26,818 bases of DNA from Brevundimonas sp. (GTDB taxonomy: Bacteria > Pseudomonadota > Alphaproteobacteria > Caulobacterales > Caulobacteraceae), in NCBI RefSeq assembly GCF_031082345.1, contig NZ_JAVHLH010000005.1:825-27642 (forward strand). Direction: 5' to 3'. Shown piece after piece: positions 8,416-14,573 of this stretch (position 1 is its first letter; each line of letters begins with the position of its first letter). The position numbers were made by a program, and so were the translations under genes. The notes below the pieces were generated by a model, which saw only the letters and a program-made list of their open reading frames with translations, did not search any database and was not told the origin of the DNA.

Positions 8416-8727
8416 CTATGTGTATGGATTGACGCCCAGGCTCTCGGCCAGGCGGATGGCCGCTTCACGCTGGCCGAGGTTGGCGACGAAGGCGGCCAGG
8501 CTCACCAGGTCCCCGCCGCGATCGTCGCGGGCGAAGTCGCCCCACTTCCCGGTCACCAGATTGACCTTGAAACTGCCGAGGCGGCGGTCGGGCCGGCGAG
8601 GGTTGCGAGCGACCCACTCCGCGCCGTCGCGCCGGCCGTCCGGGAGCAAGCCCCGGACGACGGCGTCGGCGTTGCGAAGGGCGGCGGCATTGACCCGGCC
8701 GAAGTCGATACGGGCGGAACCGGTCAC
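8416..8727 (-). CDS. Primase-associated N-terminal module encoded separately
   Basis: About 103 residues. The sequence runs ARIDFGRVNAAAL...LLPDGRRDGAEWVARNP, then GSFKVNLVTGKWGDFARDD and RGGDLVSLAAFVANL. This matches the N-terminal segment usually fused to Toprim/DUF927 phage and plasmid primases, in the place of the zinc-binding template-recognition domain; no zinc cysteines remain here. Start: GTG at 8727 overlaps the previous stop (GTGA) with AAGGGA upstream; an in-frame GTG at 8751 is the alternative. Being a separate gene two positions upstream of the primase suggests the two products act together. Confidence 0.75.
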   Translation of the reverse strand: MTGSARIDFGRVNAAALRNADAVVRGLLPDGRRDGAEWVARNPRRPDRRLGSFKVNLVTGKWGDFARDDRGGDLVSLAAFVANLGQREAAIRLAESLGVNPYT

Positions 8728-8996
8728 GCGGGCAGGTCCCTTCGGAAACACACGACCCGCTCGCCCTGCGCCACCAGGTAGATGATCCGCCGGAACGGCC
8801 GGATCTCGACCTCGGCCGACACACCGCGGCGCCCGCGCCTGTCAGGTTCGGTGAAGATGTGACGGCCATCGGGCAGGCTGGAGACTCGCCCGCCTCGCCG
8901 CCTGGTCGCCACTGCCTCGCCGGTCTCGACATAGGCCCACAGCTCCACCGGATCCTCGGCCACGGCCAGCGGGACGTTCGCTAGGCGTCGGCGCAC
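8724..8996 (-). CDS. Hypothetical protein, 90 aa
   Basis: Unrecognised basic protein of 90 residues with a central VSSLPDGRHIFTEPDRRGRR segment and a C-terminal beta-rich stretch RRIIYLVAQGERVVCFRRD. No membrane segment or signal peptide. GTG start at 8996 overlaps the end of the upstream gene by 16 bases, and its stop overlaps the GTG of the next gene. This chain of overlaps in the same operon argues that it is real. A role in DNA replication is suggested only by context. Confidence 0.6.
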   Translation of the reverse strand: MRRRLANVPLAVAEDPVELWAYVETGEAVATRRRGGRVSSLPDGRHIFTEPDRRGRRGVSAEVEIRPFRRIIYLVAQGERVVCFRRDLPA

Positions 8997-9862
8997 GAGT
9001 CGATCTCCACGAGCTCCGTCCGAAGGCGCGGCTTCTCGCCTTCCGGCCGCAACGGCGGCAGCACGAGATCCGACAGGCGGGCGCTCCGGACGGCCTGCGT
9101 CCGCTCTCCGATGGTCAGTTTCTTCAACCGACGCAGCTCGACCTTGTTGCCGACGCCCCCGCGAGCGGAGCGCGACGGGAGGATGTGGTGGCTCTGGCCA
9201 GTGTCCCGGTCGCGACCGGTGACGATGATCTGATCAATCCGGTCCTCTGCAACGGGCCTCAACGTCCCTGCGTAGCACCACACGCTGACGATCTCTTCGG
9301 CCACGACGCCGCCGGGCGAGGCCAGAATGTCCCGCACCCGGTGCTCGATCGGCGCCATCTCATTGCGGCCGGTCGGCAGCGCCTTGTTCGCCAGCATCCG
9401 CTTGTGGTCGGCGGCGGCCACGGTCGCTTTCAGATCCTCGAACCGCGCGACCAACTCCGGGTACTCGGTCTCGAGGCGGGCGGCGGCGGCCAGGCACTCG
9501 GCTTCGGCGACGTCGGCGGCATAGGCGCGGGTGGCCTCAAGCAACCGCTCTTCGGCGGCGACCACGGCGGCCTCGGCATCGGGAATGACGGTCGCGTTGA
9601 AGCCGTCCAGGAGCGCCTTGGATCGGGTGAGCGCCGCCGATGCTGTCTCATAGGCTTCGGCGGCCCCGGGAAGATCGCCGGCCATCTGGACGCCGGCTGC
9701 CTTCAGCGCCGCTTCGGCGGCGTCGTGGTCGGCCTCCGCCTGTTGGTGGCGCTGGCGAAGGGAGGCCAGCTGATCCTTGGCCGTGGCGAGCGCGTCGGTC
9801 GCCGCCGGCACGTCGCTGCGCACGCCGTTCGCATCGGTGTCAGGTTGAGCGCGCCGGGTCAC
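8981..9862 (-). CDS. Coiled-coil hypothetical protein, 293 aa
   Basis: 293-residue protein, not recognised. Residues of roughly 20-165 are alanine- and charge-rich with heptad-like spacing (ATAKDQLASLRQRHQQAEAD, AAVVAAEERLLEATRAYA), probably a long coiled coil. The C-terminal part (about 180-290) is globular, with MAPIEHRVRDILASPGG and a basic KKLTIGERTQAVRSAR segment. Start: GTG at 9862 overlaps the alpA stop (GTGA) with GGGAG upstream, preferred over an in-frame ATG at 9913. It lies in the replication operon. A DNA-associated structural or partner protein is conceivable; no motif shows it. Confidence 0.65.
   Translation of the reverse strand: MTRRAQPDTDANGVRSDVPAATDALATAKDQLASLRQRHQQAEADHDAAEAALKAAGVQMAGDLPGAAEAYETASAALTRSKALLDGFNATVIPDAEAAVVAAEERLLEATRAYAADVAEAECLAAAARLETEYPELVARFEDLKATVAAADHKRMLANKALPTGRNEMAPIEHRVRDILASPGGVVAEEIVSVWCYAGTLRPVAEDRIDQIIVTGRDRDTGQSHHILPSRSARGGVGNKVELRRLKKLTIGERTQAVRSARLSDLVLPPLRPEGEKPRLRTELVEIDSCADA
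9817..9836. repeat. Dispersed dyad motif, copy 3
   Basis: Differs from copies 1 and 4 at one base and keeps TGCG-N9-CGCA. It lies close to the start of the coiled-coil gene, encoding DANGVR. Confidence 0.6.
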
Positions 9863-10071
9863 GCGGACGCTCCCTGATCCGAGGTCGAACGGCGCTTGTT
9901 CGACTCGACCCATGCGGCCAAGTCGGCCGGATCATAGGTGACCCTCGCGCCGGTCTTCACGAAGGCCGGGCCGCCGCCCTTGACCCTCAGGTTGTTGAGG
10001 TAGCCGACCGACAAGCCGAGACGCCGGGACGCCTCCGAGACGCTCAGCAGGGATTGATCGTGGGTATCCAT
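9859..10071 (-). CDS. AlpA-like helix-turn-helix protein (excisionase/activator)
   Basis: 70-residue AlpA/MerR-type winged-helix protein. The helix-turn-helix is LLSVSEASRRLGLSVGYLNNL (8-28), followed by the wing GGGPAFVKTGARVTYDPADLAAWVES typical of small excisionase-type proteins. In P4-like elements AlpA/Vis regulates integrase and acts in excision. ATG at 10071 has GGAG six bases upstream; an in-frame extension to 10185 lacks this and runs through a leader with an inverted repeat. It is the first gene of the leftward replication operon, whose next start overlaps its stop. Confidence 0.88.
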   Translation of the reverse strand: MDTHDQSLLSVSEASRRLGLSVGYLNNLRVKGGGPAFVKTGARVTYDPADLAAWVESNKRRSTSDQGASA

Positions 10072-10083
10072 ATGGAAGCTCCG

Positions 10084-10109
10084 ATATTTGACGAAGCGTC
10101 GCGCTTCGT
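10084..10109. promoter_or_regulatory. Inverted repeat in the alpA leader
   Basis: ACGAAGCG (10091-10098) and CGCTTCGT (10102-10109) form a perfect 8-bp dyad with a 3-base spacer, just upstream of the alpA ribosome site. The adjoining ATATTTGACG (10084-10093) differs by one deleted T from the repressor operator half at 11131-11141. It may be an operator for the XRE repressor or a leader hairpin. Confidence 0.45.
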
Positions 10110-10219
10110 GGTTCGGAGCCATCCACGTATCGTTGACCATGGGCACTAGCGCAGGCGCTCGCGACGGCGGCGGAGCGGCGGACAAAGCCAGCGCGGAAGG
10201 ACCGGTCGCTAGCGTTTCG

Positions 10220-10864
10220 CTATTTGATGCCAGCGATCCAAGTTGCCGTGACGCCCTTGAGCATCGAGCGGATCACCGCCGCTGATGGCCGGGGAGAATC
10301 CAGCTTCCACCCGAACCCTACTTCCTCGGCCAAAAGCGTGAGCGTCCACTTGGTTTTACCGATCGGCAGGGGTCCGTCAGTCACCAGCTTCTCAGCCAGA
10401 CCCGTGGCATGGGCGAGGTCCCGTGCTTTGTTCTCAGCCCTGATCTTCCTCGTTTCCCCGGCCCCCCTAGCCCGTGCGTCTCGGTCAGCAATGGCGCGGT
10501 TAGCAAGGTCAAAGATCGAATCGGGGCCGTCATGGATCTCGAACAAGGCCAGCCTCCGACCCATCTCGTACGCGCGCTCGCATGCGGAATCGACGCGGCC
10601 GGCAAGGGCCGGATCGATGGCCGTGAAGGCGACGATTTCCTCGGCATGGGCGAGGGCCAGGGTAAAAATGCCGTCGATCTCGGGCTGTTCGAAATATGGG
10701 CCGAGCGGTCTCCCGTCAGGGCCGAGGTCATACCGCGTGCCGATGATAGCCCGCCACTCAGTGTCCTGGTGCAGCACGCTGAGGTCCGCGATCTCTAAGT
10801 GATCACATAGGGCGGCGAGGAAGGTCTTCAGGTCCTTGACCGTAGAGCTAGGTGAGAGGGTCAT
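10220..10864 (-). CDS. Hypothetical protein co-transcribed with the repressor
   Basis: 214 residues, not recognised. It is soluble and mostly helical in appearance. The C-terminal part (about 155-214: KLVTDGPLPIGKTKWTLTLL followed by PSAAVIRSMLKGVTATW) could be a small DNA-binding-like fold, but no known motif is evident. ATG at 10864 overlaps the stop of the XRE repressor gene (ATGA), so the two are very likely translated together from one message. That placement suggests a partner or modulator of the repressor, or an immunity function. The 148 bases that follow before alpA carry a regulatory inverted repeat. Confidence 0.7.
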   Translation of the reverse strand: MTLSPSSTVKDLKTFLAALCDHLEIADLSVLHQDTEWRAIIGTRYDLGPDGRPLGPYFEQPEIDGIFTLALAHAEEIVAFTAIDPALAGRVDSACERAYEMGRRLALFEIHDGPDSIFDLANRAIADRDARARGAGETRKIRAENKARDLAHATGLAEKLVTDGPLPIGKTKWTLTLLAEEVGFGWKLDSPRPSAAVIRSMLKGVTATWIAGIK

Positions 10865-11100
10865 TCGACCCTCCGGCGAGCAAACACCAGGACCGCGCCC
10901 GTCCGTTCCTCATCGGCGATGAGTTCGACGCCTTCGGCCTCAAACGCAGCGACGATCTTTGCGGCGTTCGAGTCCCTCACCGGCCGGCCGTTCTCAAATC
11001 GCGAAAGGGTCTCGTATGAGATGCCCGTCCGGGCCGCCAGATCCTGCAGGGACCAGCCCAGAAGTCCCCGGGCCGCCCTCGAGGCGTGGATGGTTATCAT
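10861..11100 (-). CDS. XRE-family repressor of the element
   Basis: 79-residue single-domain helix-turn-helix protein: RAARGLLGWSLQDLAARTGI followed by SYETLSRFENGRPV, the standard XRE/Cro fold, then a short C-terminal beta tail. ATG at 11100 has CGGGGA seven bases upstream. Longer in-frame starts at 11130 or 11202 would lie inside the operator or overlap the divergent gene. Two near-identical 19-bp operators lie directly upstream, each overlapping a predicted -10. It is therefore likely an autoregulated lysogeny-type repressor. Downstream it overlaps the 214-aa gene. Confidence 0.85.
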   Translation of the reverse strand: MITIHASRAARGLLGWSLQDLAARTGISYETLSRFENGRPVRDSNAAKIVAAFEAEGVELIADEERTGAVLVFARRRVE

Positions 11101-11123
11101 GTCGGTCCCCGTGTTACGGCCTA

Positions 11124-11193
11124 GCGTCATATATTTTGACGTACCGATTGACAAGCTCCTAAGCAGAACGTCATATATTTTGACGTTTAGGAG
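11124..11193. promoter_or_regulatory. Divergent promoter region with two XRE operators
   Basis: Operator 1 (11124-11142) and operator 2 (11168-11186) share 18 of 19 bases: ACGTCA-TATATTT-TGACGT, starts 44 bp apart. Between them TTGACAA (11148-11154) can serve as a -35 in both directions (TTGTCA on the minus strand). The matching -10s fall inside operator 2 (rightward, about 11172-11179) and operator 1 (leftward, TATGAC). CTCCTAA (11156-11162) and TTAGGAG (11187-11193) enclose operator 2; the right arm is the ribosome site of the rightward gene. Confidence 0.8.
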
Positions 11194-11201
11194 ATTGCTC
11201 A

Positions 11202-11474
11202 ATGACCACCGCCAACGAAACCCGCCGCCACGTCATGACCATGGCTTGGGGGCTCTACCGTGACGCCGCCTTCGCCGGTGATCGGCTCTACACCTTCGCC
11301 CAGGCCTTGGCCGGGGCGTGGCGCTTCATGAAGCGCCTGACGGCGACGAAGCCGGCCTTGCCCGCCTGGCGCAGCCCGGTCGCCAGAAGCCCGATCGCCC
11401 GCCGCTATGGTCGCGCCGCCTTCGTCGGCGGCCGGGCGAGCGCCGCCTACTTGACCGCTCGCGTGGGAGGCTGA
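11202..11474 (+). CDS. Small basic hypothetical protein, first rightward cargo gene
   Basis: 90 residues, rich in Ala and Arg, beginning MTTANETRRHVMTMAWGLYR. It resembles small phage-borne proteins with an AWxxxRxAA pattern but belongs to no family I can name. AGGAGA lies seven bases before the ATG. It is transcribed from the repressor-controlled rightward promoter, so it should be expressed on derepression. The downstream gene starts four bases after its stop, making a two-gene operon that ends at the strong terminator at 12028-12056. The predicted product is very basic and could bind nucleic acid, which is inference only. Confidence 0.65.
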   Translation: MTTANETRRHVMTMAWGLYRDAAFAGDRLYTFAQALAGAWRFMKRLTATKPALPAWRSPVARSPIARRYGRAAFVGGRASAAYLTARVGG

Positions 11475-11478
11475 CCCG

Positions 11479-12003
11479 ATGAACCCGACCTTTCCCCCGA
11501 AAGGCCCGACCACCGCTGAGGGTGGCCGTCCCGTTCCCGATGGAGATACCCCCATGGTCGCTCTCGCCTACGCCCCGACCTCTCCCGCGCCTGCAGGGGA
11601 GGTCGCGGAAACCGACCTCGCCCAGGCGGCGGCGCAGTTCATGGCCCTCCGGGCCGAGTCCGATCGGTTGATGGAGATCGAGCTTGACCTTCAGAGCCGC
11701 GCCGTCTCCGCCTGCCCCGGCGCCCGCGCGCCCACCGCGGATCTGGAAGCCCTGCATCGCCGCCTCGGCCTGCCCGAGGTCCAGGCCGCCTGGAAGCGAG
11801 CGATGTCGGCGCAGGAAGCCGTCGCCGCGCGGATCGAGCGCCTCGCCCCTACCAGCGTCCGGGATGCCGCCCTCAAGCATGGCGTACTCCTGGCCTCGCA
11901 CCTGACAGAGGAAGGAGACGTCATGGATCCGGAGGCGTTCTTCCGCGCCGCGAAGCGCTTCCAGCGCGACCTCGAGCAGCTGGCCGGCACGCCCGGCGTC
12001 TGA
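11479..12003 (+). CDS. Hypothetical protein, second rightward cargo gene
   Basis: 174 residues, not recognised. Residues 1-40 are Pro-rich and probably disordered. The rest (about 42-174) looks helical: TDLAQAAAQFMALRAESDRL, then a second helical part ending DPEAFFRAAKRFQRDLEQL. GGAGG lies eight bases before the ATG at 11479; an internal ATG at 11554 also has a GGAG site and could give a 149-aa form lacking the disordered tail. It follows the 90-aa gene by four bases and is followed by a Rho-independent terminator. Confidence 0.7.
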   Translation: MNPTFPPKGPTTAEGGRPVPDGDTPMVALAYAPTSPAPAGEVAETDLAQAAAQFMALRAESDRLMEIELDLQSRAVSACPGARAPTADLEALHRRLGLPEVQAAWKRAMSAQEAVAARIERLAPTSVRDAALKHGVLLASHLTEEGDVMDPEAFFRAAKRFQRDLEQLAGTPGV

Positions 12004-12027
12004 CCGCCGATCCTACGGCCATCGACC

Positions 12028-12056
12028 AAAGCCCGCCGGTTCCGCCGGCGGGCTTT
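12028..12056 (+). terminator. Rho-independent terminator of the rightward operon
   Basis: A perfect 12-bp stem, AAAGCCCGCCGG (12028-12039) with CCGGCGGGCTTT (12045-12056), has a 5-base loop and is followed by TTTCTTG-type T-rich sequence. The A-rich left arm means it can also work leftward. Confidence 0.88.
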
Positions 12057-12081
12057 CTTGTCGACATGCGGTCGCAGCTGG

Positions 12082-12102
12082 CGATGCGAACGCCGTGCGC
12101 AC
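12082..12102. repeat. Dispersed 21-bp dyad motif, copy 4
   Basis: Exact inverted match over 21 bp to 5423-5443. Non-coding here, between the terminator and the lipoprotein gene, so the identity is not explained by protein constraint. Confidence 0.7.
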
Positions 12103-12133
12103 CTAGGCGGGCGAGCGCTACGCGAGCGAGGCC

Positions 12134-12454
12134 CTAGCCCCCACAGTCATTGACGATGTGCCGTTCCAGGGCGGCTTGCTCACCCTTGGCCTGCGCCAGC
12201 TCGCCCTCGACATTGGCGCCGAAAATCGAGCCGACCGGCAGGAGAAGCAGGACGACGCCCGCCGTGTCGGCAAGGGCGGCGTTGTTCTGCTTACGCGACA
12301 GGGCGTTGACCTGTTCCCGGATCATCACCAGCCGTTCCCGGGCGGTCGGGCACGGCATGTTGGAATAGTCAGTCGCCGCGATCGCGACGGGCGCAACGCC
12401 GCTGGCGCGGGTGGCGCAGCCCGAGACAGCGGCAGCCGCCAGCGCGACGGCCAC
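12134..12454 (-). CDS. Small lipoprotein
   Basis: 106 residues as read from the GTG at 12454. The N terminus has a hydrophobic stretch and lipobox VSGC, so it is probably lipidated. The mature part has YSNMPCPTARERLVMIREQV, a polar helix, a short hydrophobic segment GVVLLLLPVGSIFG and GELAQAKGEQAALERHI. This resembles a widespread class of small lipoproteins with a C-terminal KG...E..L helix, sometimes carried by prophages; function unknown. The start is odd: an AAGGAG site lies about 14 bases upstream of the GTG, and in-frame CTG (12463) is better spaced but a rare start. It is the only gene between the terminator and the origin-like region. Confidence 0.65.
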   Translation of the reverse strand: MAVALAAAAVSGCATRASGVAPVAIAATDYSNMPCPTARERLVMIREQVNALSRKQNNAALADTAGVVLLLLPVGSIFGANVEGELAQAKGEQAALERHIVNDCGG

Positions 12455-13115
12455 GGCCGCCAGGATTGATCTCCTTCATTGATTTCCCTCCCACGCCTTC
12501 CCGGCGCATCGAACGCCGTTTGCACAAGCTGTCCGGGTGTCGATGGTCGAGACACCCGCCACCCGATCCGGGGGTGGAGAGGGCCACACTCGCGCGCGAA
12601 ATTTGACCCTCTCTTGGAAGATTATGCCCCATTTCGCACCTTGGGCGGCCTCCCGCCAGATCCGTGCGAAAGCCAGCCGATCCGTGCTATGCTACTGTAT
12701 TTCATTGATTTTTTCGGCCCCGCGCCCTGCCCGACCGTATACGTTTCGACCCCCCCGGAAGGACCCGAGCGCCCCCGCCGGCCGCCCTCGGCCCGTGGCC
12801 CAGGAGGTGAAACATTCCAATTTCCGGTCCGCCCGGGCAGTTCCCACCCGTCCCCACATCGCGCGAGCGGTGGGAACCGCCCCGACCCGGGAGAGAGAGA
12901 AGAGAAAACAGACAGATAGAGAGGCCGTCCCCACCGGTCCCCACAGTCCCCACCTGTCGCGGCTCGGCCCTGCGATCCGTGCGGCGCATGGATGACACCG
13001 GACTGGCGCAGGGCCGAGGCGCACGGATCGGAAATCGACGGCGCGGCCAAGGTCCATGGCTTCGCCCCCCACAGCGCGCGAGTGTGGCCTCCCCCCGCCC
13101 CCAAACGCGCGGGGA
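12455..13115. other. Origin-like non-coding region
   Basis: 660 bases without a convincing gene; open frames here have no ribosome sites and unlikely composition. Contents: a weak dyad relative (12505-12525), two GATCCGTGC copies 20 bp apart (12659, 12679) and two more (12974; inverted at 13021), an AT-rich stretch (about 12687-12716) that stands out in GC-rich sequence, GTGGGRAC iterons (12840-12953) and a 35-base GA-rich tract (12889-12923). An isolated AGGAGGTGA (12802-12810) precedes no usable start. Together these are typical of a replication origin. Confidence 0.55.
12840..12953. repeat. Iteron cluster B (GTGGGRAC, mostly inverted)
   Basis: GTTCCCAC 12840-12847, GTCCCCAC 12850-12857, GTGGGAAC 12870-12877, then GTCCCCAC at 12927, 12937 and 12946 (10- and 9-bp spacing). 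A polypurine GA tract (12889-12923) sits between the two subclusters. It matches cluster A at the other end of the element in inverted orientation. Confidence 0.75.
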
Positions 13116-14417
13116 TCAGTGCTGGCGGCGGAAGGGAACCACCTCGCCGACCGTGCCGGCCAGAGCCGCCGAAGCGCTCTCGGCCGTGCGGTCGGCGGCG
13201 GCCTGGACAGGATCGTCGGCCAGGTGTGCGTAACGCGCCGTCGTCTTCACGTCGCGATGGCCCAGCAGCTTCCCGATCAGAGGCAGGGACTGCCCGCCGC
13301 TGGCCGCAAGGCTGGCATAGGTGTGGCGCAGATCATGGATCCGGACGTCTTCCAGACCGGCCAGCTGGCGCGCCTTATTCCAGACCTTGGCCGTCCCGAT
13401 GAAATGCTTCTTGGGTCGGCCCGTGGCCGGGAAGACGAAGGGGGAGCCCTTCTCCCGATCGACGCCCTCGAGCACGACCAGGGCGGGCGGGCCGAGGGGA
13501 ATGACTTTCGCCCCGGTCTTGGAGTCTCCGAGGCGCAGGCATCCCCGGTCCATATCGACCTCGGACCAGCGGAGCGCTTCGATCTCGCCCCGCCGGGCGC
13601 CGGTCAGCACCAGGAGACGGATGATCGCCAGGGCCTTGCGGTTGGCGTCCAGATTGGCGAGGGCGCTCCCGAGGCGGCCCAGCTCGGCCGCGCTCAGGAA
13701 GCGTTGCGATTCCCCGTCCCTGAACCGCTTGACGCCCGTGACCGGGTTTGTGGTCAGGAGCTTTCGCTTCACCGCGAACGTGAAGATGCCGCCCAGCAGC
13801 CCGGCTGTCCGCGTCGCGGCGCCCCGACCCCCGCGCGCGACCGGATCGGTCCGCTTCCGCGTCTCGACCTTCCGGCCCTTGGCCTCGACCCGGGTCGGCT
13901 TCCGGTCAACCGCCGTCTTGCCGGCCGCCACGTCGCGAATGAACCGCTCAACGTCGGCGTCCGTCACGGCCGAGATCAGCTTCCGGCCCAGCAGGGGTTT
14001 GATATGGCGCTCAATGCGAACCCGGTCGGTCGCCAGGGTGCTGGCCTTCTTCGTTGCAACGCCCTCGGCCAGGTAGAGATTGCACAGCTCGGAAATTGTC
14101 AGCTCCTTCCGCGACGCCGACCGCGCGGCCTGAGGATCTCCACCATGCCGGACCGTCGCCAGGATCTTGGCGGCTTCCTCCCTCGCCTCATCCGGGGTCA
14201 GGACGCCATGGCGAGCGATGGTGAATTCCTGTTGGCTGACGGAACGCCCGCCGCCATTGGGCCGGTAGGCGACGATGTAGCTCTTCACCCCGCCAGGCGT
14301 GACCCTCACCCCGAACCCTTTCAGGTCCGTATCCCAGAGCCGATAGAGCCGCTCGCCCGGCTTCGCGCCGTCGACGGTCCGCTTCGTGATCCGTTCCACC
14401 CGCCGGCCGCTCGCCAT
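13116..14417 (-). CDS. int: Tyrosine recombinase (P4-type integrase)
   Basis: 433-residue site-specific recombinase that integrates the element at tRNA-Arg. The N-terminal arm-binding domain of DUF4102 type has WDTDLKGFGVRVTPGG followed by KSYIVAYR. The central core-binding domain has RHIKPLLGRKLISAVTDADV. The catalytic set is complete: Arg275 (TGARRGEIEALRW), Lys300 (DSKTG), His361-x-x-Arg364 (HDLRHTY), His387 (LLGHRD) and nucleophile Tyr396 (ARYAHL). ATG at 14417 has GGAGGT six bases upstream; an in-frame upstream ATG at 14486 is rejected for lacking a site and family similarity. The gene lies beside attR, reading inward, with candidate arm sites overlapping its promoter. Confidence 0.95.
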   Translation of the reverse strand: MASGRRVERITKRTVDGAKPGERLYRLWDTDLKGFGVRVTPGGVKSYIVAYRPNGGGRSVSQQEFTIARHGVLTPDEAREEAAKILATVRHGGDPQAARSASRKELTISELCNLYLAEGVATKKASTLATDRVRIERHIKPLLGRKLISAVTDADVERFIRDVAAGKTAVDRKPTRVEAKGRKVETRKRTDPVARGGRGAATRTAGLLGGIFTFAVKRKLLTTNPVTGVKRFRDGESQRFLSAAELGRLGSALANLDANRKALAIIRLLVLTGARRGEIEALRWSEVDMDRGCLRLGDSKTGAKVIPLGPPALVVLEGVDREKGSPFVFPATGRPKKHFIGTAKVWNKARQLAGLEDVRIHDLRHTYASLAASGGQSLPLIGKLLGHRDVKTTARYAHLADDPVQAAADRTAESASAALAGTVGEVVPFRRQH

Positions 14418-14429
14418 GGCGGACCTCCA

Positions 14430-14449
14430 TTCCAGCACCGTTACAGCAC
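14430..14449. promoter_or_regulatory. Candidate integrase arm-type sites, right pair
   Basis: TTCCAGCAC (14430-14438) and TTACAGCAC (14441-14449) start 11 bp apart, mirroring the left pair. They lie just upstream of the integrase ribosome site, so integrase binding could also repress its own gene. Confidence 0.5.
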
Positions 14450-14573
14450 GGCAATGTGAATCACGGCGCTCGCCGCTTTTCACCACCTATCACCATAGTT
14501 CATTTTTACAATAAAACACAGTAGCTAAGGTGAAATGTAATGATCTGTGTGGAAGCCCTGATAAGCGAAACCC
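14450..14573. promoter_or_regulatory. AT-rich integrase promoter / att arm region
   Basis: Markedly AT-rich compared with its surroundings. TTTCACC (14478-14484) is repeated inverted as GGTGAAA (14529-14535), with a further TATCACC at 14488-14494; these may bind AlpA/Xis or integrase. No sharp promoter consensus was identified. Confidence 0.45.

Noticed and set aside
12537..13104. Several open frames in the origin-like region
   Set aside because: No ribosome sites, no families, and frames run through iterons and the GA tract; the perfect AGGAGGTGA at 12802 has no start codon at a usable distance.
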